Shown in pieces: positions 1 through 7,023 of a stretch of DNA of 64,000 nucleotides. The notes under the pieces are model-generated. The model had not been told where the DNA came from. It searched no databases and saw nothing but the letters and a program-made list of their open reading frames with translations. How positions within the stretch are numbered: position 1 is the first letter of the stretch; each line of letters begins with the position of its first letter. Origin of the DNA: Trebonia kvetii (GTDB lineage Bacteria > Actinomycetota > Actinomycetes > Streptosporangiales > Streptosporangiaceae); contig NZ_RPFW01000009.1 in NCBI RefSeq assembly GCF_007827045.1, positions 124,001 to 188,000 on the forward strand, written 5' to 3'. Made by a program: the position numbers and the translations under genes.

Positions 1-1
1 T

Positions 2-250
2 TTCGTCGCGGCGCTGCTCGCCATCCCGGCAGCTGGCGCGTTCCAGGTGATCGTCCGCGAGGCGTGGCGGCTCACCGCCCCGCCATCGGAGGCGGACGCG
101 GAGGAGTCGGACATCGTCAAATCCTCGGGCGATGCCGCCAAGGAGGCGAGGGAAATCGCCCAGCAGGGAGTCGAGGACGATGGCGGGGACGCTGCCCAGT
201 CCGGAGAGCCGGCCAGGCACGGCGCGCACGCCGCCCAAGGCCCCTCCTGA
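2..250 (+). CDS. AI-2E family transporter, C-terminal fragment
   Basis: Only the 3' end is in the window. The frame reads FVAALLAIPAAGAFQVIVREAW, which matches the last membrane helix of AI-2E/UPF0118 permeases (a small-residue helix ending in a VREAW-like motif). A charged, hydrophilic tail of about 58 residues follows, rich in Asp, Glu, Ala and Gly, and ends in TGA. The family exports or exchanges small molecules and ions; the substrate cannot be told from this piece. The start lies before the window. The family call rests on one helix and is moderate. Confidence 0.6.
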   Translation, partial: FVAALLAIPAAGAFQVIVREAWRLTAPPSEADAEESDIVKSSGDAAKEAREIAQQGVEDDGGDAAQSGEPARHGAHAAQGPS

Positions 251-280
251 CGGGGTCGGCGCGCTCAGCGAAGCGGCCGC

Positions 281-862
281 CTACCCAGCCCAGCGGCCGT
301 AGTGCATCACGTCACTGAGGTCGCGCCGCCGGGACCGCAGATCGCGCTTGTCCGCCTCGCCGTCGTAGCCGATCGCGATCGCGCCGATCGGCTCCTGATC
401 GTCGGGCACGCCGAACGCCGCGCGGAACGGCGCCACCGCCTCGGGCACGATGCCGAAGTACACCGCGCCGAGACCCTCGTCCACCGAGGTCTGCAGGATC
501 AGCAGGCCCGCCATCCCGGTGTCGATGTGCCAGAACGGCACCGGCCAGCGGGCCTCGTCCGTATCCGTCCAGCCCTTGTCTGGCTGGGCGTAGCGCTCGA
601 GGTAGACCCGCTTGCACGACATCGGGACGATCACCAGGGGGGCCGTCTGCGACGACTCGGCGACCGCCGCCCCGGCCACCGACCAGAACCGCTTCCTGTC
701 CGCCTCGTCGGTCAGCACGAGGAACGACTGTCCCTGCGAGAACCCGGCCGACGGACCCCGCACCGCGTTTCCGAGTATCCGGTCGAGCGACTCCTGCGGC
801 ACCGGCTCGGCGGTGAACGTCCGCACCATTCGCCGCCGCCGCACTACCTCCTGGAACTCCAT
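281..862 (-). CDS. nitroreductase family protein
   Basis: The 193-residue protein starts MEFQEVVRRRRMVRTF, the usual opening of FMN-dependent nitroreductases, whose Arg-rich stretch contacts the FMN phosphate. It continues with a PSAGFSQGQ segment and ends with GAIAIGYDGE plus a basic tail. The family reduces nitro groups, quinones or similar acceptors with NAD(P)H in the cytosol. The frame is open further upstream to 1060, but that part is the antisense of the 15-bp repeats in the next gene, so the ATG at 862 is preferred. It is divergent from the XdhC-like gene at 925. Substrate unknown. Confidence 0.85.
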   Translation of the reverse strand: MEFQEVVRRRRMVRTFTAEPVPQESLDRILGNAVRGPSAGFSQGQSFLVLTDEADRKRFWSVAGAAVAESSQTAPLVIVPMSCKRVYLERYAQPDKGWTDTDEARWPVPFWHIDTGMAGLLILQTSVDEGLGAVYFGIVPEAVAPFRAAFGVPDDQEPIGAIAIGYDGEADKRDLRSRRRDLSDVMHYGRWAG

Positions 863-924
863 AGCGATCACCCTAACCAGGCGCGACGTGGCTATCGGCA
901 TCGGGATGTAGCAGACTTGGCGGC

Positions 925-1557
925 ATGGCAGCAGAATCCGACGCCTGCGCGGTCGCCCACGGCGCGTCCCCGTCTCCCGTTCCCCAGGCTTCCGTGTCAC
1001 AGGCTTCCGCGTCTCAGGCTTCCGTGTCACAGGCTTCCGTGTCACAGGCTTCCGCGTCACAGGCTTCCGCGGCCGCGCCGCAGGCGGGCGGCGAGTCCGC
1101 GCAGCGCGCGCTGGTGGCCGTGTTCGCCTCGCCCGTCTCCGGATACCTGCTGAGATACGCCGCCGACGCCGGGTTCCGCACCCTCCTCGTGGAGCCGGAC
1201 GCCGGCCGGGCGGAGGCCGCCCGGATGGCGGGCTTCCCGGTTCTCACGGCCATGCCCGAGGACCTCGACGACGCGGACGTGGTGGTCACCGACCACCACC
1301 GGGACGAACTCGGCGTGCTGCTGCGCGACGCCCTCGCCACCAAGGCCCGCTGGGTCGGCATCATGGGCAACCCGCGGCACGCGGGGCCGCACGTCGCCGC
1401 CCTCACCGACCTCGGCGTCGACGCGGCGGACATCGCCCGGGTGCACCGCCCCATCGGGCTCAACATCGGCTCCCGCATCCCGCCGGAGATCGCCATCTCC
1501 ACCCTCGCGGGCCTGCTCGCCGACCGCAACTCCCGCCCCGGCGGCTTCGCCTTCTAA
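925..1557 (+). CDS. XdhC/CoxI family protein with N-terminal pentapeptide repeats
   Basis: Residues about 60-205 carry the XdhC C-terminal Rossmann-like fold: ALVAVFASPVSGYLL near the start, VVVTDHHRDEL in the middle, then the family signature WVGIMGNPRHAGPHV and GLNIGSRIPPEIAISTLAGLLA. XdhC proteins help insert or mature the molybdenum cofactor of xanthine dehydrogenase, and a xanthine dehydrogenase operon lies about 10 kb away. The N-terminal CoxI half is replaced by a low-complexity stretch of six Gln-Ala-Ser-(Val/Ala)-Ser units coded by 15-bp repeats. The 210-residue length is short for full XdhC, so this is a C-terminal-domain-only member. Confidence 0.8.
   Translation: MAAESDACAVAHGASPSPVPQASVSQASASQASVSQASVSQASASQASAAAPQAGGESAQRALVAVFASPVSGYLLRYAADAGFRTLLVEPDAGRAEAARMAGFPVLTAMPEDLDDADVVVTDHHRDELGVLLRDALATKARWVGIMGNPRHAGPHVAALTDLGVDAADIARVHRPIGLNIGSRIPPEIAISTLAGLLADRNSRPGGFAF
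985..1074 (+). repeat. six tandem 15-bp repeats within the XdhC-like gene
   Basis: The unit CAGGCTTCCGYGTCA occurs six times in a row with single-base variation, in frame. It encodes Gln-Ala-Ser-(Val/Ala)-Ser pentapeptides forming a flexible linker. Confidence 0.9.
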
Positions 1558-1771
1558 AACCCGTCATCCCGAACGGTTGCGGCTTACTCTGCCCAGCACC
1601 CGCGCCGCGTACGTGCGTGCGCTACGCCGGGCGGATTTCGCCGGCCAGGTGCTCGGCTTCCCGGGGAGAGACGGCCGGGCCGGTCACGTCGTACATGACG
1701 CCGTGCAGGATGAACTGCACCCGGCGCTGTCGCGTGCCGCCAGGTTCCCCCTGCCGGCGACGCGCCCGGCG

Positions 1772-2533
1772 TTAGCGGAGGCGGGAGCAGGCCTCGTCGA
1801 GGCGGGCGGTCCAGGCCCGCGCCTCGGGTGAGCCTGGGGGCTCGCCTGTCATGCTGAGCAGGCCCTGGACGATGACGGCCGGCAGGACGTGGTGCAGGCC
1901 GTGGGCCGGGCCGTAGGCGTCGATCACCTCGTCCCAGCGGCCGGGGTCCGTCGAGGAGGTGAGCAGCCACGCCAGGTCGAGCAGGCCGGGCGCCGCCGAC
2001 ACGTCCTCCCAGTCGAGCAGGGCCACCTCGCCGGCCGGGCCGGTACGCATGTTCCGCGCCTGGGCGTCGCCGTGGATGATCGTCAGCGGTCCGGCGTCCA
2101 GGATCGCGCGTTCCGCGTCGGTGACCCGTCCCACCAGCGCCTCGCTGAACGCGGCGACGGGACGCGGCAGGTCGCCGCGCTGCACCAGATGCGGCCAGGT
2201 CCGCGCGTACAGCTCTTCCACCAGGTCGATGGCGGCGCCGATCGGCCGCAGCCACGGCCAGCGGACCGGGCCCGCGCCCGACCAGCGATGGTGCATGCCG
2301 GACAGCACGCGAGCCGCCCTCGCGGGATCGGCGCCCGGCGTCCACGCGGACAGGTCCTCGAGGACGAGCAGCGTGCCCTCGGCGGTGTCCTCGGCCGTAT
2401 AGCAGGCGGGCACCCGCACGCCGAGCAACGGCGCGATTTCACGGTAGAAGCGGACCTCGCCGGTGAACATGCCGAGCACGGCTGGGATCGACCCGGGTGC
2501 GGCGGGCGGACGGCGCTTCACGAAAGGAGGCAC
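1772..2533 (-). CDS. aminoglycoside phosphotransferase-like (APH family) protein
   Basis: The protein has the kinase-fold catalytic loop LTIIHGDAQARNM (HGD..N) and the metal-binding LLDWE motif about 18 residues later, as in APH/choline-kinase-like phosphotransferases. It also has TLLVLEDLSAW typical of the hinge. These enzymes phosphorylate small molecules (aminoglycosides, choline, sugars); the substrate is not predictable. I chose the GTG at 2533, which follows an AAGGTGGG ribosome site and begins 11 bases after the metallophosphoesterase stop. An ATG at 2599 would overlap that gene by 55 bases. The 253 residues are somewhat short, with a reduced N-lobe. Confidence 0.8.
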   Translation of the reverse strand: MPPFVKRRPPAAPGSIPAVLGMFTGEVRFYREIAPLLGVRVPACYTAEDTAEGTLLVLEDLSAWTPGADPARAARVLSGMHHRWSGAGPVRWPWLRPIGAAIDLVEELYARTWPHLVQRGDLPRPVAAFSEALVGRVTDAERAILDAGPLTIIHGDAQARNMRTGPAGEVALLDWEDVSAAPGLLDLAWLLTSSTDPGRWDEVIDAYGPAHGLHHVLPAVIVQGLLSMTGEPPGSPEARAWTARLDEACSRLR

Positions 2534-2544
2534 GGCGACCCACC

Positions 2545-3405
2545 TTACTGCCCGAGGACCACCCGCGGTGGCGGTGGAGCAGAGCCCCAGCGCTGCCATT
2601 CGCGCGGATAGCCAACGGAGACCTCCTCGAAGCGCACGCCGTCGTGCCGCGTGCCGCGCGGGATGTGCAGGTGACCGTACACGCAGGCCAGCACGCCCTC
2701 ACGGGTGTGCCAGCCGTCGGTGAGCGTGGTCCCGCACCACGGCGCGAACTCCGGGTGCCGCAGCGCCGCAAGCGGCCCGGGCGACAGCGGCCAGTGGCTG
2801 ACGAGCACGACGGGCCCGGTGACCCCGGCCAGCCGCCGATCCGTCGCCGCCACCCGGTCCGCGCACCACGCGGCGAGTGACGGGTACGGGTCGGCGTGCA
2901 GGCGTCCCTCGTCCATGGGGGTGATCCCGGCCCGCCGCGCGGCGGCGAGCGCCGCCACTCTCGCGTCATCGGCCGCACCGCCGCCGGCGCCGCCGTCCCC
3001 CGTCGTGGCGTCGCCGGACGCGAACGAGTAGTCGTACAGCGTGAACAACGGGGCGACCGTCACCGGGCCGTCCGGTCCCGGCCAGCGGGGGAAGTCGTCC
3101 TCCGGGGTCAGCACCCCGAACTTGCGGCACACGGTGACGAGGGCGTCGTACCTGGCGGCGCCGCGCAGCGCGACCCGGTCGCCGGGCAGCGTCCACAGTT
3201 CGTGGTTGCCAGGCGTCCAGATCACCCGCGCGAACCGGTTGGCAAGCGAGGCGAGCACGAACCCGACGTCGGCGAACGACTCGCCGACGTCGCCCGCGAC
3301 GATCAGCCAGTCGTCGGGATGCTCGGGCGCGAGCGAGTCCGCGTACGCGCGGTTCTCCGGGTACCCGATGTGCAGGTCGCTGACCGCGAGCAGCCGTCCC
3401 GGCAT
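2545..3405 (-). CDS. calcineurin-like metallophosphoesterase
   Basis: All metal-binding blocks of the family are readable in order over 286 residues: SDLHIG (D-x-H), IVAGDVGES (GD), TPGNHELW (GNHE), VLVSHWPLS (H) and YGHLH (GHLH). This predicts a two-metal cytosolic phosphohydrolase of unknown substrate. The start ATG at 3405 immediately precedes the first beta strand (RLLAVSDLH). It lies upstream of the phosphotransferase on the same strand with an 11-base gap and is probably co-transcribed with it. Confidence 0.88.
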   Translation of the reverse strand: MPGRLLAVSDLHIGYPENRAYADSLAPEHPDDWLIVAGDVGESFADVGFVLASLANRFARVIWTPGNHELWTLPGDRVALRGAARYDALVTVCRKFGVLTPEDDFPRWPGPDGPVTVAPLFTLYDYSFASGDATTGDGGAGGGAADDARVAALAAARRAGITPMDEGRLHADPYPSLAAWCADRVAATDRRLAGVTGPVVLVSHWPLSPGPLAALRHPEFAPWCGTTLTDGWHTREGVLACVYGHLHIPRGTRHDGVRFEEVSVGYPREWQRWGSAPPPPRVVLGQ

Positions 3406-3463
3406 CAGCGGCCGCGGCGGGGGATGCCCGCGTTCACCGGGTCGGCGCTAACAGGGCCGGCGT

Positions 3464-4225
3464 TCAAAGGGCCGTCTTCTGCTGCCACGCGTCGAGCACC
3501 GACGGGTCGCCGAACACGGCCAGCCGCTCGTTCGAGGCGGGCATGCGCCCGTAGGCGACGAGCAACAGGTCAGTCACGGCGCCGCGGACCGCCACGGTGG
3601 CCTTCTCGTGCCCGCGCGACCAGGAGATCCCGCTGGTGTCGCCGGTGAACCTGATCAGCCACTCGCCGTCGTGATCGGTCGCGTGCAGGTGGACAGAAGC
3701 TCCGGCGGGCAGCGACGACAGGTGCTTGAACGGCCGCCGCGCGGACGGCAGGTTGAACAGGAACTCGTCGATGCCGTCGGCGGCGACGACGGGGTCGATG
3801 ACCGGGCCGACACCAAGCGCGAGTTCGGCGTCTGCCCGGTGCACCGTCGTCTCGTGCAGCATCCGGCGCGCCCACCAGCCGGAGGTCCGACCGGGCCCCC
3901 AGGACCAGACCGGGGTCAGCGGTCCCGCCGAGCGAAGCGCGGCGAGCAGCGGGCGCGCGCCAGACGTCAGCCACTGCGCCCAGCCATCGGCTGACGCCCA
4001 GGGCGAGTCGGCCTCGGGGAACGGCACCCGCGCGGTCGCCCGGGTCTCGACGATGGTCGTGGCCCAGCGGTGCACGTCACCCGTGTGCTGGGCCAGGTCA
4101 GCGAATGTCCAGCCCGGACAGCTCGGCACGTCCGACGCGATGTCGGGTGCGCCCGCGATGACCTCGGCGAGGGCCGCGATCTCGTTCTCGGCGCGCTGGC
4201 AGAACCCTTCGTGATCAAGCACCAC
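3464..4225 (-). CDS. maleylpyruvate isomerase family mycothiol-dependent enzyme
   Basis: The 253-residue protein has the MDMPI N-terminal four-helix (DinB-like) domain. SCPGWTFADLAQHTGDVHRW carries the first metal-ligand His, and WWARRMLHETTVHRADAEL carries the HxxxHR-like ligand pair. A C-terminal domain follows (SVHLHATDHDGEWLIRF and AVTDLLLVAYGR), typical of SCP2-like tails. Such actinobacterial proteins are zinc-dependent thiol transferases that use mycothiol. Substrate unknown. The start is GTG at 4225. Confidence 0.85.
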   Translation of the reverse strand: MVLDHEGFCQRAENEIAALAEVIAGAPDIASDVPSCPGWTFADLAQHTGDVHRWATTIVETRATARVPFPEADSPWASADGWAQWLTSGARPLLAALRSAGPLTPVWSWGPGRTSGWWARRMLHETTVHRADAELALGVGPVIDPVVAADGIDEFLFNLPSARRPFKHLSSLPAGASVHLHATDHDGEWLIRFTGDTSGISWSRGHEKATVAVRGAVTDLLLVAYGRMPASNERLAVFGDPSVLDAWQQKTAL

Positions 4226-4294
4226 GTCAGGCTACAGCGCGCCGCGGACGGTCGGCGCCGCGCCGCGGGCGCGCGGAACCGGCGGGAATGCCGG

Positions 4295-4756
4295 TCAGCC
4301 GTAGAACCTGGCGAGCGACTCCAGCACGCAGACCGGCTTGTCCGACCCCTCGCGCTCGATCACCCCGGCGACCGTCAGCTGGAGGCCGCCCTTGACCTCC
4401 TCGACGTCGAGCAGCGTGGCAGTGAGCCTGATGCGGGCGCCGACGGGCACCGGAGCGGGGAAGCGCACCTTGTTGAGCCCGTAGTTCACCCCCATCTTGA
4501 CGTCGGTGACGGTGAGAATCTGCCCCCACATCGGGATGAACAGCGACAGGGTGAGGAACCCGTGCCCGATCGGGCCGCCGAACGGGGACTCGGCGGTGGC
4601 CCGCTCCGGGTCCACGTGGATCCACTGGTGGTCGTCGGTCGCGTCGGCGAACGTGTTCACCCGGTCCTGAGTGACCTCGAACCAGTCGCTGACCCCGAGC
4701 ACCGAACCCTTCAGCGCGGGAAGCTCCGCCAGCGTTGTCGTCGTGCTGCTGCTCAT
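4295..4756 (-). CDS. MaoC family dehydratase
   Basis: A single hot-dog-fold protein of 153 residues. The hydratase motif is clear: FADATDDHQWIHVDPERA followed by FGGPIGHGFLTLSL, containing the catalytic Asp and His of R-specific enoyl-CoA hydratases. The family hydrates 2-enoyl-CoA or acts on related thioesters. The ATG at 4756 is preferred over one seven codons upstream because GGAGGAGAACGAG sits at proper spacing before it. Confidence 0.9.
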   Translation of the reverse strand: MSSSTTTTLAELPALKGSVLGVSDWFEVTQDRVNTFADATDDHQWIHVDPERATAESPFGGPIGHGFLTLSLFIPMWGQILTVTDVKMGVNYGLNKVRFPAPVPVGARIRLTATLLDVEEVKGGLQLTVAGVIEREGSDKPVCVLESLARFYG

Positions 4757-5058
4757 CTCGTTCTCCTCCATCCGCACGGGCCGGCTCCAGGGGCATACCC
4801 GCCAGGCCGGCGGTGGACCCGCCGGTCCCCGCGCTGCGCATGGCAGACGTTATCAGGAACCCTGATCGTTGCCTACCCGCAGGTAACCGGTACGCCGCAC
4901 GGCGAGCACGGCGTGTCACCGAGTGCGGACCCGGGAAGAATATCCGCTACGGGGATGGACGGCTGGTTTGCCGGATTGTGATCGAGATATGGAATGCACC
5001 CTCCGGTTAGCTGGTTGTGCTGGCTGAGGGCGGTTGTCGCCGCTCACCTGGATCTCAT

Positions 5059-6756
5059 ATGCGCACGGAATTTCCCGCCGAGAGATTCCTTCGGCACAGG
5101 GGGCTCATTCTCACCGCGGCAGGCGGCGCTGTGGTGGAGGGTGGCTTGCTCACGCTCCTCGCCCCCAGCGCCAGGTCCGTCGCGCCGCAGGTCACCGCGC
5201 CGCCGTCGCTCGCCGCCTATCACGACCTGCGGTGGATGTTCGCCGGCGGCCTGTCCTGGCTATGGTTCGTCGGCCTGCTCGTCCTTGTCCTGGCCGCGCG
5301 GTCCGCGCTTGACGTGGCGCTGCTGCGACTGGCCTGGCCGCGCGGCGTGCCAGGACCGCGGACCGGCACGGCATTCGTCTCGTGCGCCGCGCTGACCCTC
5401 CTTGCCTGGGTGCTGCTGCTGCCAGCGGCCACCCTGGCGCTGAGCGCCGCGGTGCTCCCGTTCTCCTGGCCCTTCCTCGCGGCGTTCCCGATCATGCTCG
5501 GCATCGTCGCCGCACTCAGCCACGGCGGCGTGATGTCCTCGTGGTGGCGGCGGCTGCCCGCGGCGAGCGCCGTCGGCTGGCTGATGTACAGCTTCGCCGC
5601 GGCGACCGCCGCCGCGGCGGTGATCGCGTACCTGCCCGCAGGTGGCGCGCTTGTCATCGTCGGCCTGGCCGGCCTGGTCAACGCCAGGGCCTGGTACGGC
5701 CTGGCCGGCCTCGCCGCCCGGGTGCAGCCGCGCGCTCACGAGTCGGTGCCCGCGCGGCTGCTGTTCAGCCTGCCCTTCGCGCCGGTCGCGGCGGTGACCG
5801 TGGTCGCCATCGTGGTCGGCGTCGCCCGCCTCATGTTCACCGGCACGATACAGCTGCCGATCAGCCCCGCGCAGGGCGTCGCGGTCAGCGCGGCACTGTC
5901 CGGGCAGGAAACGGGGCAGCGGGCCCGGTCGTCCTCACCCGGCACGGTGGCCGGGACGGACGGCGATGCGGTCCTCGTGGTCGGCGGCTGGGGATCGTGG
6001 TGCTGTGACGCCGCCAACAGCCTGCACGCCGCGCTGCCGGGGGTGCCTGTGCGCCAGTTCTCCTACCTGGGCCTCGGCCCGAACGGAAAGCCGCGCCCCG
6101 GCGGCGGGTCCGCCGACGACCTGCCGCTCCCGGCTCTCGGTGATCGGATCGCCGCGCAGGTCGGCGCGCTGCACGCGGTGACGGGTCGGCCGGTCGACGT
6201 GGTCGCGGAGAGTGAGGGCACGCTCGGCGTCTACGCGATGCTCGCCCGCCATCGCCATCTGCCGGTCGCCGCCGTGGCACTGCTCAGCCCGATCGTCAGT
6301 CCCGGTCAGCTCAGCTATCAGGGACCGGACGGCGCCTCCGTCTCGCAGGAAGCACTGGAGGAGCTGAACCGCGTGGTCGGCGGCATGTCGCCATACGGCC
6401 CGAGCGGCGCCAAGCAGCTGCTCGCCTCGGTCAGCGAGTACGGCGCCAGGTACTTCGAGGACGTCGTCGCCGGCGCGCACCCGTCGCTCCGCTGGCTCGC
6501 CGTGATCCCGCTCGCGGACGCGGTGACGCTCCCCGACTGCGCCCTGCCGGCCGATGTGGTCGTGGTGAACGCACTCCACGGCGGCCTACTCGGCGACCCG
6601 GCGGTGTTCCCGATGGTCCGTGCCTTCGTGTCCGGGCAGCAGGTCACCGCCGCGGACGACGGCAGCCTCCGCAAGGCCGCCGAGTTGATCGACGGCGCGG
6701 CCGCCGCCTGGCGGATGCCGGACACCCGCGCCGCCTGCCCGATGCCCGCCAGCTGA
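5059..6756 (+). CDS. multi-pass membrane protein with C-terminal alpha/beta-hydrolase domain
   Basis: The first about 280 residues hold roughly seven hydrophobic helices (for example ILTAAGGAVVEGGLLTLL, WLWFVGLLVLVLAA, VSCAALTLLAWVLLLPAA, AAVTVVAIVVGVARLMF). The C-terminal half is soluble: VLVVGGWGSWCC, then VDVVAESEGTLGVYAML, which looks like an alpha/beta-hydrolase nucleophile elbow (A-E-S-E-G, Ser nucleophile), and VVVNALHGGLLGDPAVF near the end, suitable for the catalytic His region. A membrane-tethered lipase or esterase is the best guess. I prefer ATG 5059 over GTG 5017 because homologous-looking sequence starts there, though neither has a strong ribosome site. Confidence 0.6.
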   Translation: MRTEFPAERFLRHRGLILTAAGGAVVEGGLLTLLAPSARSVAPQVTAPPSLAAYHDLRWMFAGGLSWLWFVGLLVLVLAARSALDVALLRLAWPRGVPGPRTGTAFVSCAALTLLAWVLLLPAATLALSAAVLPFSWPFLAAFPIMLGIVAALSHGGVMSSWWRRLPAASAVGWLMYSFAAATAAAAVIAYLPAGGALVIVGLAGLVNARAWYGLAGLAARVQPRAHESVPARLLFSLPFAPVAAVTVVAIVVGVARLMFTGTIQLPISPAQGVAVSAALSGQETGQRARSSSPGTVAGTDGDAVLVVGGWGSWCCDAANSLHAALPGVPVRQFSYLGLGPNGKPRPGGGSADDLPLPALGDRIAAQVGALHAVTGRPVDVVAESEGTLGVYAMLARHRHLPVAAVALLSPIVSPGQLSYQGPDGASVSQEALEELNRVVGGMSPYGPSGAKQLLASVSEYGARYFEDVVAGAHPSLRWLAVIPLADAVTLPDCALPADVVVVNALHGGLLGDPAVFPMVRAFVSGQQVTAADDGSLRKAAELIDGAAAAWRMPDTRAACPMPAS

Positions 6757-6799
6757 CGAGCCGCGCGCGGCAGCGCCGGCGGGGGCGGAAGTGCCGCGG

Positions 6800-6851
6800 G
6801 CCCGGAAGTGGTACGAGCCCAGAAGTGCTGCAGGCCCAGAAGTGCTGCAGG
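6800..6851 (+). repeat. tandem 17-bp repeats upstream of the trp leader
   Basis: Three head-to-tail 17-base units (6800-6816 degenerate, 6817-6833 and 6834-6850 identical, GCCCAGAAGTGCTGCAG) end 31 bases before the leader start codon. Their position suggests a promoter-proximal operator, but they may also be a simple duplication. Confidence 0.55.
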
Positions 6852-6881
6852 CGCAGTGCGCCGGTGCTATCGTTGGCCACG

Positions 6882-6923
6882 ATGAAGACGTTTCCTGACC
6901 TTCAGTGGTGGCGCCGCCCGTAG
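6882..6923 (+). CDS. trpL: trp operon leader peptide
   Basis: A 13-residue reading frame, MKTFPDLQWWRRP, ends in TAG 100 bases before the anthranilate synthase gene. Two adjacent TGG codons at 6906-6911 serve as the tryptophan sensor: scarcity of charged Trp-tRNA stalls the ribosome here. A short -10-like TATCGT at 6868 lies only 8-13 bases upstream of the ATG and there is no purine-rich ribosome site, so the mRNA may be leaderless. The following hairpins (next entry) complete a classical attenuator. Confidence 0.88.
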   Translation: MKTFPDLQWWRRP

Positions 6924-6977
6924 GCGGTGTCCGCTGCTGTTGTCATAGCGACCGCCCGGAGACGGCGGTCGCTTTTT
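6914..6977 (+). terminator. trp transcription attenuator
   Basis: Four pairing segments can be read. Segment 1 (6914-6918, CCGCC) overlaps the leader end and pairs with segment 2 (6923-6927, GGCGG). Segment 2 extended (6923-6928, GGCGGT) can instead pair with segment 3 (6951-6956, ACCGCC), forming the antiterminator. Segment 3 is part of a perfect 10-bp terminator stem (6947-6956 with 6964-6973) followed by five T residues. Ribosome stalling at the Trp codons masks segment 1, frees segment 2 and disrupts the terminator. Confidence 0.88.
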
Positions 6978-7023
6978 GTTTCTCCCGCCGGTGCCGGGCC
7001 AGACCGACAGATGAGGCCCAACG

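Noticed and set aside
1584..2345. Minus-strand Arg/Gly/Pro-rich frame overlapping the phosphotransferase gene
   Set aside because: It is an out-of-frame shadow of the kinase-like gene, which has clear HGD and DWE motifs in its own frame.
5017..5058. GTG 5017 as start of the membrane hydrolase
   Set aside because: The extra 14 residues (LAEGGCRRSPGSH) do not resemble an N-terminus, and the ATG at 5059 directly precedes the first hydrophobic segment region.
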